Assembly (NCBI RefSeq): GCF_000379665.1
Contig: NZ_KB903359.1
Coordinates: forward strand, 1,849,046-1,913,045
Source of the DNA: Butyricimonas synergistica DSM 23225
GTDB lineage: Bacteria > Bacteroidota > Bacteroidia > Bacteroidales > Marinifilaceae
Length of the DNA stretch: 64,000 bases
Reading direction: 5' to 3'
Positions within the stretch are counted from its first letter, which is position 1; each line of letters starts with the position of its first letter. This document shows positions 9,373 to 16,936 of this stretch, piece by piece. The notes beneath the pieces were generated by a model, which saw nothing but the letters and a program-made list of their open reading frames with translations, did no database searches and was not told the DNA's origin. The position numbers were made by a program, and so were the translations under genes.

Positions 9373-10618
9373 ATTTTTTTTTCAATTTCAAGGAATAGAA
9401 TAAAATTGTACTACCCAACAAACTACGGGTTATTCCTATCACCAAAGCAGCTCCCACAAAACTATAGAAATATATTAAAGGAAACGAAATACAAAAGCCA
9501 ATAACAGAAATCACTATAGTTATATTTCTTAATAAATGTTCTTGTCCAACAATAAGTAAATAGTTCGTGCCATACACATCGTTTAATGTCATAAATATAC
9601 CCGATATAGCTATAATTCTTAAAACCCAAATTCCTTCGTAAAATTCCCCTGTGAAAAATATTTTCATCAATAAAGGGGCAAGAAAAAATAGAGCACAAGA
9701 AACAACAAATGATAAACACAAGTATCCTATAGCATATTGCCTGTGCCTACTCAAATTTCTAGAAAAATAAGGGAAAAATGTCCTAGAAATCACTCTAAAG
9801 AATTGTTGCGAAGCATTTACTAATTTTGAGCCAGCATCAAAAATTCCATTAGCTATCGGACCAACCAATATCCCCAATAATAATACAGAAAAGGCATTAT
9901 ACAAATTAGGACATATCTGATTCACAAACACATCCCAACCATTTTTTATTGTAGAAAAAATATCTTTATCAGTTGGTTTTACAAATTTCACACCCCACCT
10001 TTTAGTCACAAGAAGCATCGCACAAATTCCGGAAACCAAATACCCTCCAGCAATCAATAAGGGTTGCCACAAATAATCTGACTCTTTACGAATAACACAA
10101 AACACTAATAACGTAAATAATAATTTTGACACAATATTAAAAATCGTTATATATTTCATTCGTTCCAATCCTTGAAACAACCACTCTGGAAAAAATATAT
10201 AACAAGGAATTAGTAAAAAAGTAAACAATAAAATCTGTCTATTTTGAGAAAAAATAGGGATAACAAATAATAACATTAAGAATACACAAAAACACATCAA
10301 CATGATATAAATTTTTGCCCACATCACACAAGAAAATATTCGAGAAATAGTATTCATATCTTCTCTATTTCGGGCAATATCACGAGTCGCCGTAAAATTA
10401 AATCCCCAGTCTACTATAGTTTGAAAATACATAACAACAGCTGCTGCAAAAGCTATTTTACCAAATCCTTCAGCTCCTATTACTTTTGCCAAATATGGAT
10501 ATGTTAATAAAGGGAATACATAACCCGCAACTTGAAGCAAAGATAAATAGGCAAAATTTTCTAAAAGCATTCTTACATTTTTACTTTTAAAAAGGAATAA
10601 ACGATTAGAATAACCCAT
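9359..10618 (-). CDS. Wzx flippase (polysaccharide biosynthesis protein, MOP superfamily)
   Basis: A 419-residue membrane protein with about twelve predicted helices. It has the family N-terminus LLENFAYLSLLQVAGYVFPLLTYPYLA and the nearby VIGAEGFGKIAFA motif. It should flip undecaprenyl-linked repeat units of locus 2 to the periplasm. An alternative start at the internal Met17 (10570) would give the more usual N-terminus and cannot be excluded. It is followed by the EpsG-type polymerase, as in many Wzx/Wzy systems. Confidence 0.9.
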   Translation of the reverse strand: MGYSNRLFLFKSKNVRMLLENFAYLSLLQVAGYVFPLLTYPYLAKVIGAEGFGKIAFAAAVVMYFQTIVDWGFNFTATRDIARNREDMNTISRIFSCVMWAKIYIMLMCFCVFLMLLFVIPIFSQNRQILLFTFLLIPCYIFFPEWLFQGLERMKYITIFNIVSKLLFTLLVFCVIRKESDYLWQPLLIAGGYLVSGICAMLLVTKRWGVKFVKPTDKDIFSTIKNGWDVFVNQICPNLYNAFSVLLLGILVGPIANGIFDAGSKLVNASQQFFRVISRTFFPYFSRNLSRHRQYAIGYLCLSFVVSCALFFLAPLLMKIFFTGEFYEGIWVLRIIAISGIFMTLNDVYGTNYLLIVGQEHLLRNITIVISVIGFCISFPLIYFYSFVGAALVIGITRSLLGSTILFYSLKLKKKYVDR

Positions 10619-10692
10619 TAATGATTTCTCCTTCTTATTTCTTAAAATCTGTATATTTGAAATATCTACACATTTAAGTGATACTCGCCATT

Positions 10693-11805
10693 TTAACCTA
10701 TTAAATACCTACCTACCCGTGTTTTCAACGTCAACCGAGAAAATATTATAGAAAAAATGAACGTGATAACACAAGCTATCCATGGTAACCAATAAGGTCC
10801 CACCAATTGAGGCAAAGAAGTTTTATAATATAACACTTGTAATATGAATTGTTGATAAATATAAACCCCGAAACAAATTGCACCCACGTTAATTACCCAC
10901 GAGGCGGGTCTAACCCGACATTTAGCAATCACGTAATTTGTCAGCAAGTATATAGCGCATACACCAGATATCGAAACCGGCAAGCTCACCACTCTATTCA
11001 CCACATGTCTCATTAAACGCCAAGCAAAAGATTTATCTTCACTAACCGGAATAAAAAAATAATCACTCAACAGGAACAGAAATAAAAAACATGAAACAAT
11101 TAACACTACATGTTTCAAATCACAAACTCTTTCAACAATCCAATCATGATACAACCACGTCACGAAACCTCCCCAGAAAAACACCAGGTAACGTGCCGCG
11201 GGTCCTAACCCGAAAGGCAATGGGCAAGGGAACAAAGATATTATTGCCAAAAAGAGGAAAGAAATCAAAATACATAAGTATTTGATATTCAGCCCAAATC
11301 CACATTCATCGTTTAACCTTTCAAATTCGGCTGGATTCAAATAATCGGATAATCGCTTAAAACACAAATTCACGAGAATTTCTCCTGCCACGAAACACCA
11401 GAATAACATGGGCAAAAACCACAAGTGACCAGCTCCACTTGATATTTTAACCACCCCGGATAAAATCGTGTAATCTTCCCACTTGTAAAACATACAAAAA
11501 TAGATCAAGCTAAAAAACAAACCCGGAAGCATCAACCTTTTAAATTTCTTCACCACAATATCTTTCAAACGGTCGAAACGCCCAAGAGTCAGTTGCTGGT
11601 ACCCGTAAACATAACCCGATATGAAAATAATAGCTGGCATCTGAAACGAATCAAAAAATTTTGCAATATATCCATACCATTTAATCGGTTGGAACCCGAC
11701 AGGCTCTGTCCAACCTCCATTATAAATTATAAAAGCATGATAAATAACAACAAATCCTATGATCAAAGGACGTATCACAGACACGTCTAAAAGTAATCTC
11801 TTCAT
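10693..11805 (-). CDS. Membrane acyltransferase, acyltransferase-3 (OafA/WecH-like) family
   Basis: A 370-residue protein with about ten membrane helices. The N-terminus has RPLIIGFVVIYHAF, in which the histidine is the family's conserved motif residue, and SFQMPAIIFISGYVYG. It likely transfers an acetyl or related group to the polysaccharide at the membrane. It is the first gene after the two GC-richer sugar-nucleotide genes and marks the switch to AT-rich, locus-specific sequence. The modified sugar is unknown. Confidence 0.88.
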   Translation of the reverse strand: MKRLLLDVSVIRPLIIGFVVIYHAFIIYNGGWTEPVGFQPIKWYGYIAKFFDSFQMPAIIFISGYVYGYQQLTLGRFDRLKDIVVKKFKRLMLPGLFFSLIYFCMFYKWEDYTILSGVVKISSGAGHLWFLPMLFWCFVAGEILVNLCFKRLSDYLNPAEFERLNDECGFGLNIKYLCILISFLFLAIISLFPCPLPFGLGPAARYLVFFWGGFVTWLYHDWIVERVCDLKHVVLIVSCFLFLFLLSDYFFIPVSEDKSFAWRLMRHVVNRVVSLPVSISGVCAIYLLTNYVIAKCRVRPASWVINVGAICFGVYIYQQFILQVLYYKTSLPQLVGPYWLPWIACVITFIFSIIFSRLTLKTRVGRYLIG

Positions 11806-11884
11806 TACAAGATTTCTTTACAAGCACTTAAACAAGAAAATTTCCCTTACGAGGGCTCTAAAAAAGTACCCGACTCGAATTAAA

Positions 11885-12901
11885 TTAATACAAAAAATAA
11901 TTCTTCCACCACCCCATGAACTCGCCAACCCCCTCTTTCAGCGTCACCCTAGGTTTGTACCCCGTTTCCCGTTCCAACTTCGACGTGTCAGCGTAAGTCC
12001 GGTAAACGTCACCCGGTTGCATCGGCAAATAGATCTTCTCCGCTTTCTTGCCGAGGGCATTCTCCAGGCACTCGATGAAATCCATCAACTTCACCGGTGA
12101 GGAACAACCGATATTGTACACCTCATGGCGATGATCCTCGTTGCCTTCTGGCACTTTATCCAGCACCCGGAGCACTCCCTCCACAATATCGTCTATGTAT
12201 GTAAAATCCCTACTCAAATCTCCTTTATTAAACACCTTGATCGGCTCTCCATTCATGATCGCTTTAGCGAAAAGCATCGGCGCCATGTCAGGGCGTCCCC
12301 ACGGACCGTAAACCGTGAAGAACCGCAATCCCGTGGCAGGTATCCCGTAAAGTTTAGAATAACAACTCGCCATCAACTCGTTCGCCTTCTTCGTGGCGGC
12401 GTACAGGCTCACGGGATCGTCCACCCGGTCCTCTTCCGAGAAAGGTACCTTTTCATTCGACCCGTACACGCTGCTCGAGGAGGCGTAAACCAGGTGCTGT
12501 ATGCCGTGATGGCGGCAACACTCCAGCACATTCACGAATCCTACAAGGTTACTATCCACGTAGGCAAACGGGTTCTCGAGAGAGTAACGCACTCCCGCCT
12601 GCGCGGCAAGGTTGACCACCCGGTCGAACTTCTCCCGCGCGAACAGTTCCGGCAATCGCTCCCGGTCCTCCAGGTTCATCCGCACGAAACGGTACAACGG
12701 GTATCTCCCGCTCTGCACCAGCTTCCCGGGTTCAATATCTTCCCGCGTGATCCCCGTTTCCGCCAACCGGGCGTATTTCAGGTTCACGTCGTAATAATCG
12801 TTGATGTTATCCAACCCGACCACTTCATCGCCCCGCTCCAACAAGCGTTTCACCACGTGGAAACCGATAAAACCCGCCGATCCCGTTACAAGTACCTTCA
12901 T
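11885..12901 (-). CDS. UDP-glucuronate 4-epimerase-like NAD-dependent epimerase
   Basis: A 338-residue extended SDR. It has the NAD loop TGSAGFIGFHV at 7-17, the characteristic NINDYYDVNLKYARL at 37-51 of UDP-glucuronate 4-epimerases, the SSSVYG serine near 140 and the catalytic YAATK near 168-172. It would convert UDP-glucuronate to UDP-galacturonate in the cytoplasm. It lies 15 bases after the UDP-glucose dehydrogenase gene, which supplies the substrate, so a uronic acid in the locus 2 polymer is likely. The gene is clearly richer in GC than the genes that follow. Confidence 0.9.
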   Translation of the reverse strand: MKVLVTGSAGFIGFHVVKRLLERGDEVVGLDNINDYYDVNLKYARLAETGITREDIEPGKLVQSGRYPLYRFVRMNLEDRERLPELFAREKFDRVVNLAAQAGVRYSLENPFAYVDSNLVGFVNVLECCRHHGIQHLVYASSSSVYGSNEKVPFSEEDRVDDPVSLYAATKKANELMASCYSKLYGIPATGLRFFTVYGPWGRPDMAPMLFAKAIMNGEPIKVFNKGDLSRDFTYIDDIVEGVLRVLDKVPEGNEDHRHEVYNIGCSSPVKLMDFIECLENALGKKAEKIYLPMQPGDVYRTYADTSKLERETGYKPRVTLKEGVGEFMGWWKNYFLY

Positions 12902-12916
12902 TTATCTATTTAATTA

Positions 12917-14152
12917 TCAATCCCTCTTGAAAACATCCCTCGTGTACACCTTCCCCGCCACGTCATCCAGACAGGCATCATACCGGTTGGCGATAATCGC
13001 CTGGCTCTCCCGCTTGAAACGCTCCAGGTCGTTCACCACCTCGCTGCCGAAGAACGTCGTCCCGTCTTCCAGTGTCGGTTCATGCACGATAACTCGTGCC
13101 CCCTTGGCTTTCACCCGCTTCATCACCCCCTGGATGCTCGACTGCCGGAAGTTGTCCGAGTTCGCCTTCATCGTCAGGCGGTAAACACCGATCGTGCATG
13201 CATGCTCCCGGGAAGCGTCGTAATCACTGTTCGACTTGTAGTAACCCGCCATCTTCAACACTTGGTCGGCGATGAAATCCTTCCGCGTGCGGTTACTCTC
13301 CACGATAGCGCTCATCATATCCTGCGGCACGTCAGCGTAGTTCGCTAGCAATTGTTTCGTGTCCTTCGGCAGGCAATACCCGCCGTAACCGAAACTCGGG
13401 TTGTTGTAATGGTCACCGATCCTCGGGTCAAGACAAACGCCCTCGATGATCTGCCGCGTGTTCAACTCCTTCAACTCGGCGTACGTGTCCAGCTCGTTGA
13501 AATAGCTTACCCGCAAAGCCAAATAAGTGTTGGCAAACAATTTCACCGCCTCCGCTTCCGTGCTGCCCATGTACAGTACGGGCACGTTCTGCTCAATCGC
13601 CCCCTCCTTGATCACCCCGGCAAACCGCATCGCTTTCGCTTCCAGCTCCTTGTCCGATTGATCGTATCCCACGATGATCCGCGACGGGTAGAGATTGTCG
13701 TAAAGCGCCTTGCTCTCCCGCAAGAATTCCGGGGCGAAAATGATGTTCCGCGTGCTGAACTTCTCCCGCACACTTCTCGTGTAGCCCACGGGGATCGTGC
13801 TCTTGATCACCATCACGGCTCCCGGGTTCACCCGCTTCACCTTCCCAATCACGTCCTCCACTGCCGAAGTGTCAAAAAAGTTTTTTTGACTATCATAGTT
13901 GGTCGGGGCGGCAATCACCACGAACTCGGCATCCCGGTACCCCGCTTCCCAGTCCGTCGTGGCTCGAAGATTCAAAGGTTTCGTTGCCAGGTACTCCTCT
14001 ATATAATCATCTTGAATCGGGGATTTCCGGTTATTCACCAGTTCCACCCGTTCCGGGACGATGTCCACGGCTGTCACCTCGTTGTGTTGTGCCAACAAAG
14101 TTGCAATACTCAAACCGACATAACCGGTTCCTGCCACTGATATTTTCATCAC
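12917..14152 (-). CDS. ugd: UDP-glucose 6-dehydrogenase
   Basis: A 411-residue nucleotide-sugar dehydrogenase that oxidises UDP-glucose to UDP-glucuronate with two NAD+. Features: Rossmann motif [12 protein letters not shown] at 6-17, the substrate-binding APEFLRE near 140-146, and the catalytic cysteine in [15 protein letters not shown] near 253-267. It is close in length to the short bacterial Ugd type. Start MM may be either ATG. It follows the UpxY/second-gene pair by 3 bases and precedes the 4-epimerase, forming a two-step UDP-GlcA to UDP-GalA route. Confidence 0.92.
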   Translation of the reverse strand: MMKISVAGTGYVGLSIATLLAQHNEVTAVDIVPERVELVNNRKSPIQDDYIEEYLATKPLNLRATTDWEAGYRDAEFVVIAAPTNYDSQKNFFDTSAVEDVIGKVKRVNPGAVMVIKSTIPVGYTRSVREKFSTRNIIFAPEFLRESKALYDNLYPSRIIVGYDQSDKELEAKAMRFAGVIKEGAIEQNVPVLYMGSTEAEAVKLFANTYLALRVSYFNELDTYAELKELNTRQIIEGVCLDPRIGDHYNNPSFGYGGYCLPKDTKQLLANYADVPQDMMSAIVESNRTRKDFIADQVLKMAGYYKSNSDYDASREHACTIGVYRLTMKANSDNFRQSSIQGVMKRVKAKGARVIVHEPTLEDGTTFFGSEVVNDLERFKRESQAIIANRYDACLDDVAGKVYTRDVFKRD

Positions 14153-14155
14153 GTA

Positions 14156-14929
14156 TTAATAATTATTACCCATTTTATTACATCTCTCGAACTCCCTCCT
14201 CGCTAAAATCGCAAAAACTTCCGACACCAGACTGAAATCAGCATCCTGCCCCGCTTGGCGGAAAAGTTCTATTTTCTTCTCCTCCTCCCGATCCACGCTA
14301 ACCCGCAAACGAACCCGTTCCTCCTCCAGCCGTTTGTAATCCTCCCCGGGCAACATCATCGCTCCCACCGCATCACTATACAAACAAATTGCCTCCCACC
14401 ACGCTAATAAAACTTCCCGATTTCCTCCCCGGATGTAGCCTAACATCTCGGTCACCAGACGTCCGGCAAGTTCCCCGCACTCCTCGTCGCCGGCAAAATA
14501 GTAACAGTTGCACAACAAACGACAAATATTAGGCGTACGGCAAGGCAACACGATCTTCCCGTTCCCCTGCAACGAGAGGATCTTGTACGCCGCATCCAGA
14601 CCATTTTTAAGGTAACTCAAGTCCGCGTACAATTGGTAGACATCCATCTTGTCTGCAGCGTACCCCGCGCGGATTTCAGCGTCAACATCACTACATCGCG
14701 ACTGGCTGGGGTACAAGTGGACGATCGACTTCGCCCGCTCGTGAACATCGCCGGGATTACCGAAATCCCCCTCCAGCCACGGGTACACCCGCACCATCGA
14801 GTACACCGTCAGGTAACCGTGCAGCAATCCAGACAAGCTCGCCGGGGAATACGACCGGAGATCAAGATTGTCCAGTTGCCTGTACAAATCGTGAAACAAA
14901 CCTTTTTCCATCTGCAATTCTTGATTCAT
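14156..14929 (-). CDS. Unrecognised protein in the UpxZ position, locus 2
   Basis: I do not recognise this 257-residue family. It has a relative at 49903-50592; both share LLHGYL(T/A)VYSMVRVYPWLE near residues 35-55, the (S/T)YLKNGLDAAYKIL / DKALDGAYEIL helix, and an ICRLLCNCYYF / MCRMLCSCFYF segment. The protein looks wholly helical, soluble and TPR-like in rhythm. It follows the upxY gene directly, the place held by the antitermination inhibitor UpxZ in Bacteroides loci, though it is longer and I see no UpxZ similarity. A regulatory role is inferred from position only. Met7 (14911) is an alternative start. Confidence 0.7.
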   Translation of the reverse strand: MNQELQMEKGLFHDLYRQLDNLDLRSYSPASLSGLLHGYLTVYSMVRVYPWLEGDFGNPGDVHERAKSIVHLYPSQSRCSDVDAEIRAGYAADKMDVYQLYADLSYLKNGLDAAYKILSLQGNGKIVLPCRTPNICRLLCNCYYFAGDEECGELAGRLVTEMLGYIRGGNREVLLAWWEAICLYSDAVGAMMLPGEDYKRLEEERVRLRVSVDREEEKKIELFRQAGQDADFSLVSEVFAILARREFERCNKMGNNY

Positions 14930-14973
14930 GATTTTAGATTTATGCTTTCAATTCATAAATCAATCTATTTCTT

Positions 14974-15495
14974 TTACTCTATCTTTTCCAAGAATGAACC
15001 CGGGATATAAGACGTGGCAATCGATGCCACTCCCTCCAGGCGAATCACCACCCGCTTGTGACCCCGCAAGCGAACCAACTCACCTTCCAGCCCCACCAGC
15101 GGTCCTTTAACCACCCGGACACGGTCACCCCGCCGAAGATTGTTATCGAACACCTCGATGCCCTCGGGTGAAAAATCCAGCAGGAACATGAAATCCTTCA
15201 TCTGTTTGTCGGGAACGACCAGGGAACAACGTCCCTCGATATCTTTCAGGTAAACCATGTTCAGGGAATACTCGTTGAGCAAGGAGAAACTCGTTGCCTT
15301 GTCCGTGCGGATAAAAATCATACCATGAATCAAAGGTACACGAAACGACTTCCGACCAAGCGGTGTTTCCCGGACTTGTTCCTCCAGTGGAAGGAAATTC
15401 TCGATTTCCAGTTCGTCCAGTTTTTTCTTGATCAATAATTCTTGGTTCACCCGCGTATGAGCGACATACCAGTGTAATTCCTTATCCCCAATCAT
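14974..15495 (-). CDS. UpxY-type transcription antiterminator (NusG paralogue), locus 2
   Basis: A 173-residue NusG-like protein. The NGN domain occupies residues 6-105 (HWYVAHTRVNQELLIKKKL opening) and the KOW domain 122-157 (GDRVRVVKGPLVGLEGELV). UpxY proteins act in cis on RNA polymerase in the leader of their own capsule operon so that it reads through to distal genes. It is first in locus 2 and closely related to the locus 1 copy at 50596-51120. Upstream are the conserved leader blocks and a promoter pointing the wrong way, so transcription may need promoter inversion. Confidence 0.93.
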   Translation of the reverse strand: MIGDKELHWYVAHTRVNQELLIKKKLDELEIENFLPLEEQVRETPLGRKSFRVPLIHGMIFIRTDKATSFSLLNEYSLNMVYLKDIEGRCSLVVPDKQMKDFMFLLDFSPEGIEVFDNNLRRGDRVRVVKGPLVGLEGELVRLRGHKRVVIRLEGVASIATSYIPGSFLEKIE

Positions 15496-15630
15496 GTAAA
15501 TGTTTATTCTATCAGTCGCCCGGACGCGCTTCGCGCACTAACCCTGTTACCGGTCCTGATTTATTGCCACGTGTTTCATGCGCCCCGCTTAAACAGCACT
15601 ATGGATTATGGATGCGTGAAAGCTGTTACG
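15496..15630 (-). promoter_or_regulatory. Conserved operon leader of locus 2 (possible UpxY target)
   Basis: Read on the minus strand, this leader shares ordered blocks with the leader of locus 1 (51121-51260): ACAGCTTT, CTGTTTAAG, ATG-AAACAC-TGG, GGTTAGTGCGCGAAGCGC and TCGG/TCCGG just before the upxY start. The GCGC-GAA-GCGC block forms a tight hairpin, and AACAGC can pair with GCTGTT further down. The 3' neighbour of each is a upxY gene. A role as the recruitment site for UpxY, comparable to the ops element for RfaH, is inference. Confidence 0.65.
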
Positions 15631-15656
15631 ATAAACGATATTTTATATCAAAAAAT

Positions 15657-15799
15657 GATCGTTTCGTGATATGAGCGAAAGCCATTTTGAGTCTTCTAAC
15701 CATAAAATTGTAATCGCTTAATTTCGAGAAATGAAAAAATACACGAGAAAGATTTGTGATAATAAAAAATGGCGTATATTTGCAACGCAATAAACGATC
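15657..15799. repeat. Inverted repeats bounding a possible invertible promoter
   Basis: GATCGTTT at 15657-15664 is matched by its reverse complement AAACGATC at 15792-15799; a related AAACGAT lies at 15633-15639. The arms enclose a consensus promoter that faces away from upxY. Flanking identity beyond the 8-base core is patchy. Bacteroides capsule loci use recombinase-inverted promoters bounded by short repeats, often of AAACG..CGT type, so this arrangement is suggestive but not proved. Confidence 0.5.
15753..15782 (+). promoter_or_regulatory. Bacteroidota-type promoter facing away from locus 2
   Basis: TTTG at 15753-15756, an 18-base spacer and TATATTTG at 15775-15782 match the Bacteroidota sigma-ABfr consensus (TTTG, about 19 bases, TAnnTTTG). 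Transcription would start near 15790 and run on the plus strand, towards the end of locus 1. No convincing gene follows. I found no equally good promoter on the minus strand between 15496 and 16200. Confidence 0.65.
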
Positions 15800-16142
15800 G
15801 ATAAATAATACTCTAAAAATCAATACAAATACACCTTCTACAGTTCATATTTGCACATAATTATTAGTACATGAACCTACAGAGAAGCCACTGTAAACCC
15901 AAAGAAGATTAACCCAAATCATACCCCACTCCCGTTGTATCTCCGTTTTTGCCGTAGACATCCTATAATCTTTTATATAGAAACACTAGAGCGAAAACGT
16001 CCGCAACACGACAGTGAGAGACGATTACCTCGGATTTTCCACGGTTTCTCTTTGGTTCTTCAGTTAATAAGGGTAAAATATTTCCGATTCGAAAGAAGCA
16101 TCGCAAGCAAAGATGGAATTTCAAAAAAAAATATAATAAAAA

Positions 16143-16166
16143 AACCTCGGGCTTTCACCCGAGGTT
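16143..16166 (-). terminator. Rho-independent terminator of locus 1
   Basis: On the minus strand, 35 bases after the cpsB stop, AACCTCGGG-TGAAAG-CCCGAGGTT forms a perfect stem followed by TTTTTTATTATATTTTTTTTT. It ends the 35-kb locus 1 transcript and separates it from locus 2, which therefore needs its own promoter. On the plus strand no T-run follows, so it should work one way only. Confidence 0.92.
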
Positions 16167-16200
16167 ATACTAGTCATTATGATCCGACGTACGGTCTAAA

Positions 16201-16911
16201 TCACAAGTTCATACATTTAAATAAATGAGCGGAATATTTCGATTTCACGAATTTTTCCAAGTGTTCCACTTGGCGATATGAATGAATATCCCCGGAAAGA
16301 TAATCTATCGCCCCCGCATCGGCAAGAACCAGTGCTCCTTTTTGAGCCTCTTTCCCGTAAAATCCGACAAAAGACAATAAATTCACCTGCATTCGGCAAC
16401 CACGTTCTTTCAGAGCCTTCACCCGCTCTAAAATTGCCCCGGCATAGAACGGATAACGTTCCGGATGAGCCAACACGGGATGGTATTCCCGCTCCTGCAA
16501 GCGGAAAACGACTTCTTCAAAAGAAGGAGCCGGGGACACGAAGCTATGTTCTATCAAAACCATTCTATCCCGGAACGAAGCTATCGCATCTTGTTCGATC
16601 AACTCCAACATATATTCTCCCACCTTATATTCCGCCCCGGCATCCGCATCCAAATGAATATCTTCTTTCAAAAGACGTGCCTTTAGTAAATCCAATCGCT
16701 CCCGAATAATCTCCGGGGTGTTCATGGGCGAGGGAAAAGAAATATGAGGGGTAAAAGAAAACCTTTTCACCCCCAGAGCCAACATGCTTTTCACGATAGC
16801 AACCGACTCTTCGATCGTCTTCACCCCGTCATCCAATCCCGGCAATATATGGGAATGCATATCATGCTCGTAAAAGAAAAACTGTTTAGGTTCTCTACGG
16901 AATAAACTCAT
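16201..16911 (-). CDS. CpsB/YwqE-type PHP-domain tyrosine-protein phosphatase
   Basis: A 236-residue PHP-fold metallophosphatase that dephosphorylates the BY-kinase of the same locus. The metal-binding start HDMHSHILPGLDDGV is at residues 16-30, and FTPH near 70, HPERYP near 150 and SGDIHS near 205 supply further ligands. I chose the ATG at 16911 because upstream codons are the reverse-frame shadow of the Wzc glycine-tyrosine repeat. It follows wzc by 25 bases and is the last gene of locus 1. Confidence 0.92.
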   Translation of the reverse strand: MSLFRREPKQFFFYEHDMHSHILPGLDDGVKTIEESVAIVKSMLALGVKRFSFTPHISFPSPMNTPEIIRERLDLLKARLLKEDIHLDADAGAEYKVGEYMLELIEQDAIASFRDRMVLIEHSFVSPAPSFEEVVFRLQEREYHPVLAHPERYPFYAGAILERVKALKERGCRMQVNLLSFVGFYGKEAQKGALVLADAGAIDYLSGDIHSYRQVEHLEKFVKSKYSAHLFKCMNL

Positions 16912-16936
16912 GTTATAAATTAAAATAAATCTAAAA

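Noticed and set aside
9462..9719. 85-codon minus-strand frame inside the locus 2 flippase gene
   Set aside because: It is a second-frame reading of wzx, cysteine- and phenylalanine-rich, with no independent support.
12125..14140. Long plus-strand open frames opposite the epimerase and Ugd genes
   Set aside because: They are opposite-strand shadows of GC-rich real genes; the translations are rich in Arg, His and Val and show no domain order.
15935..16228. Plus-strand 97-codon open frame after the outward-facing promoter
   Set aside because: Composition is basic and irregular, there is no ribosome-binding context or recognisable domain, and it runs through the locus 1 terminator into cpsB. 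It is more likely non-coding.
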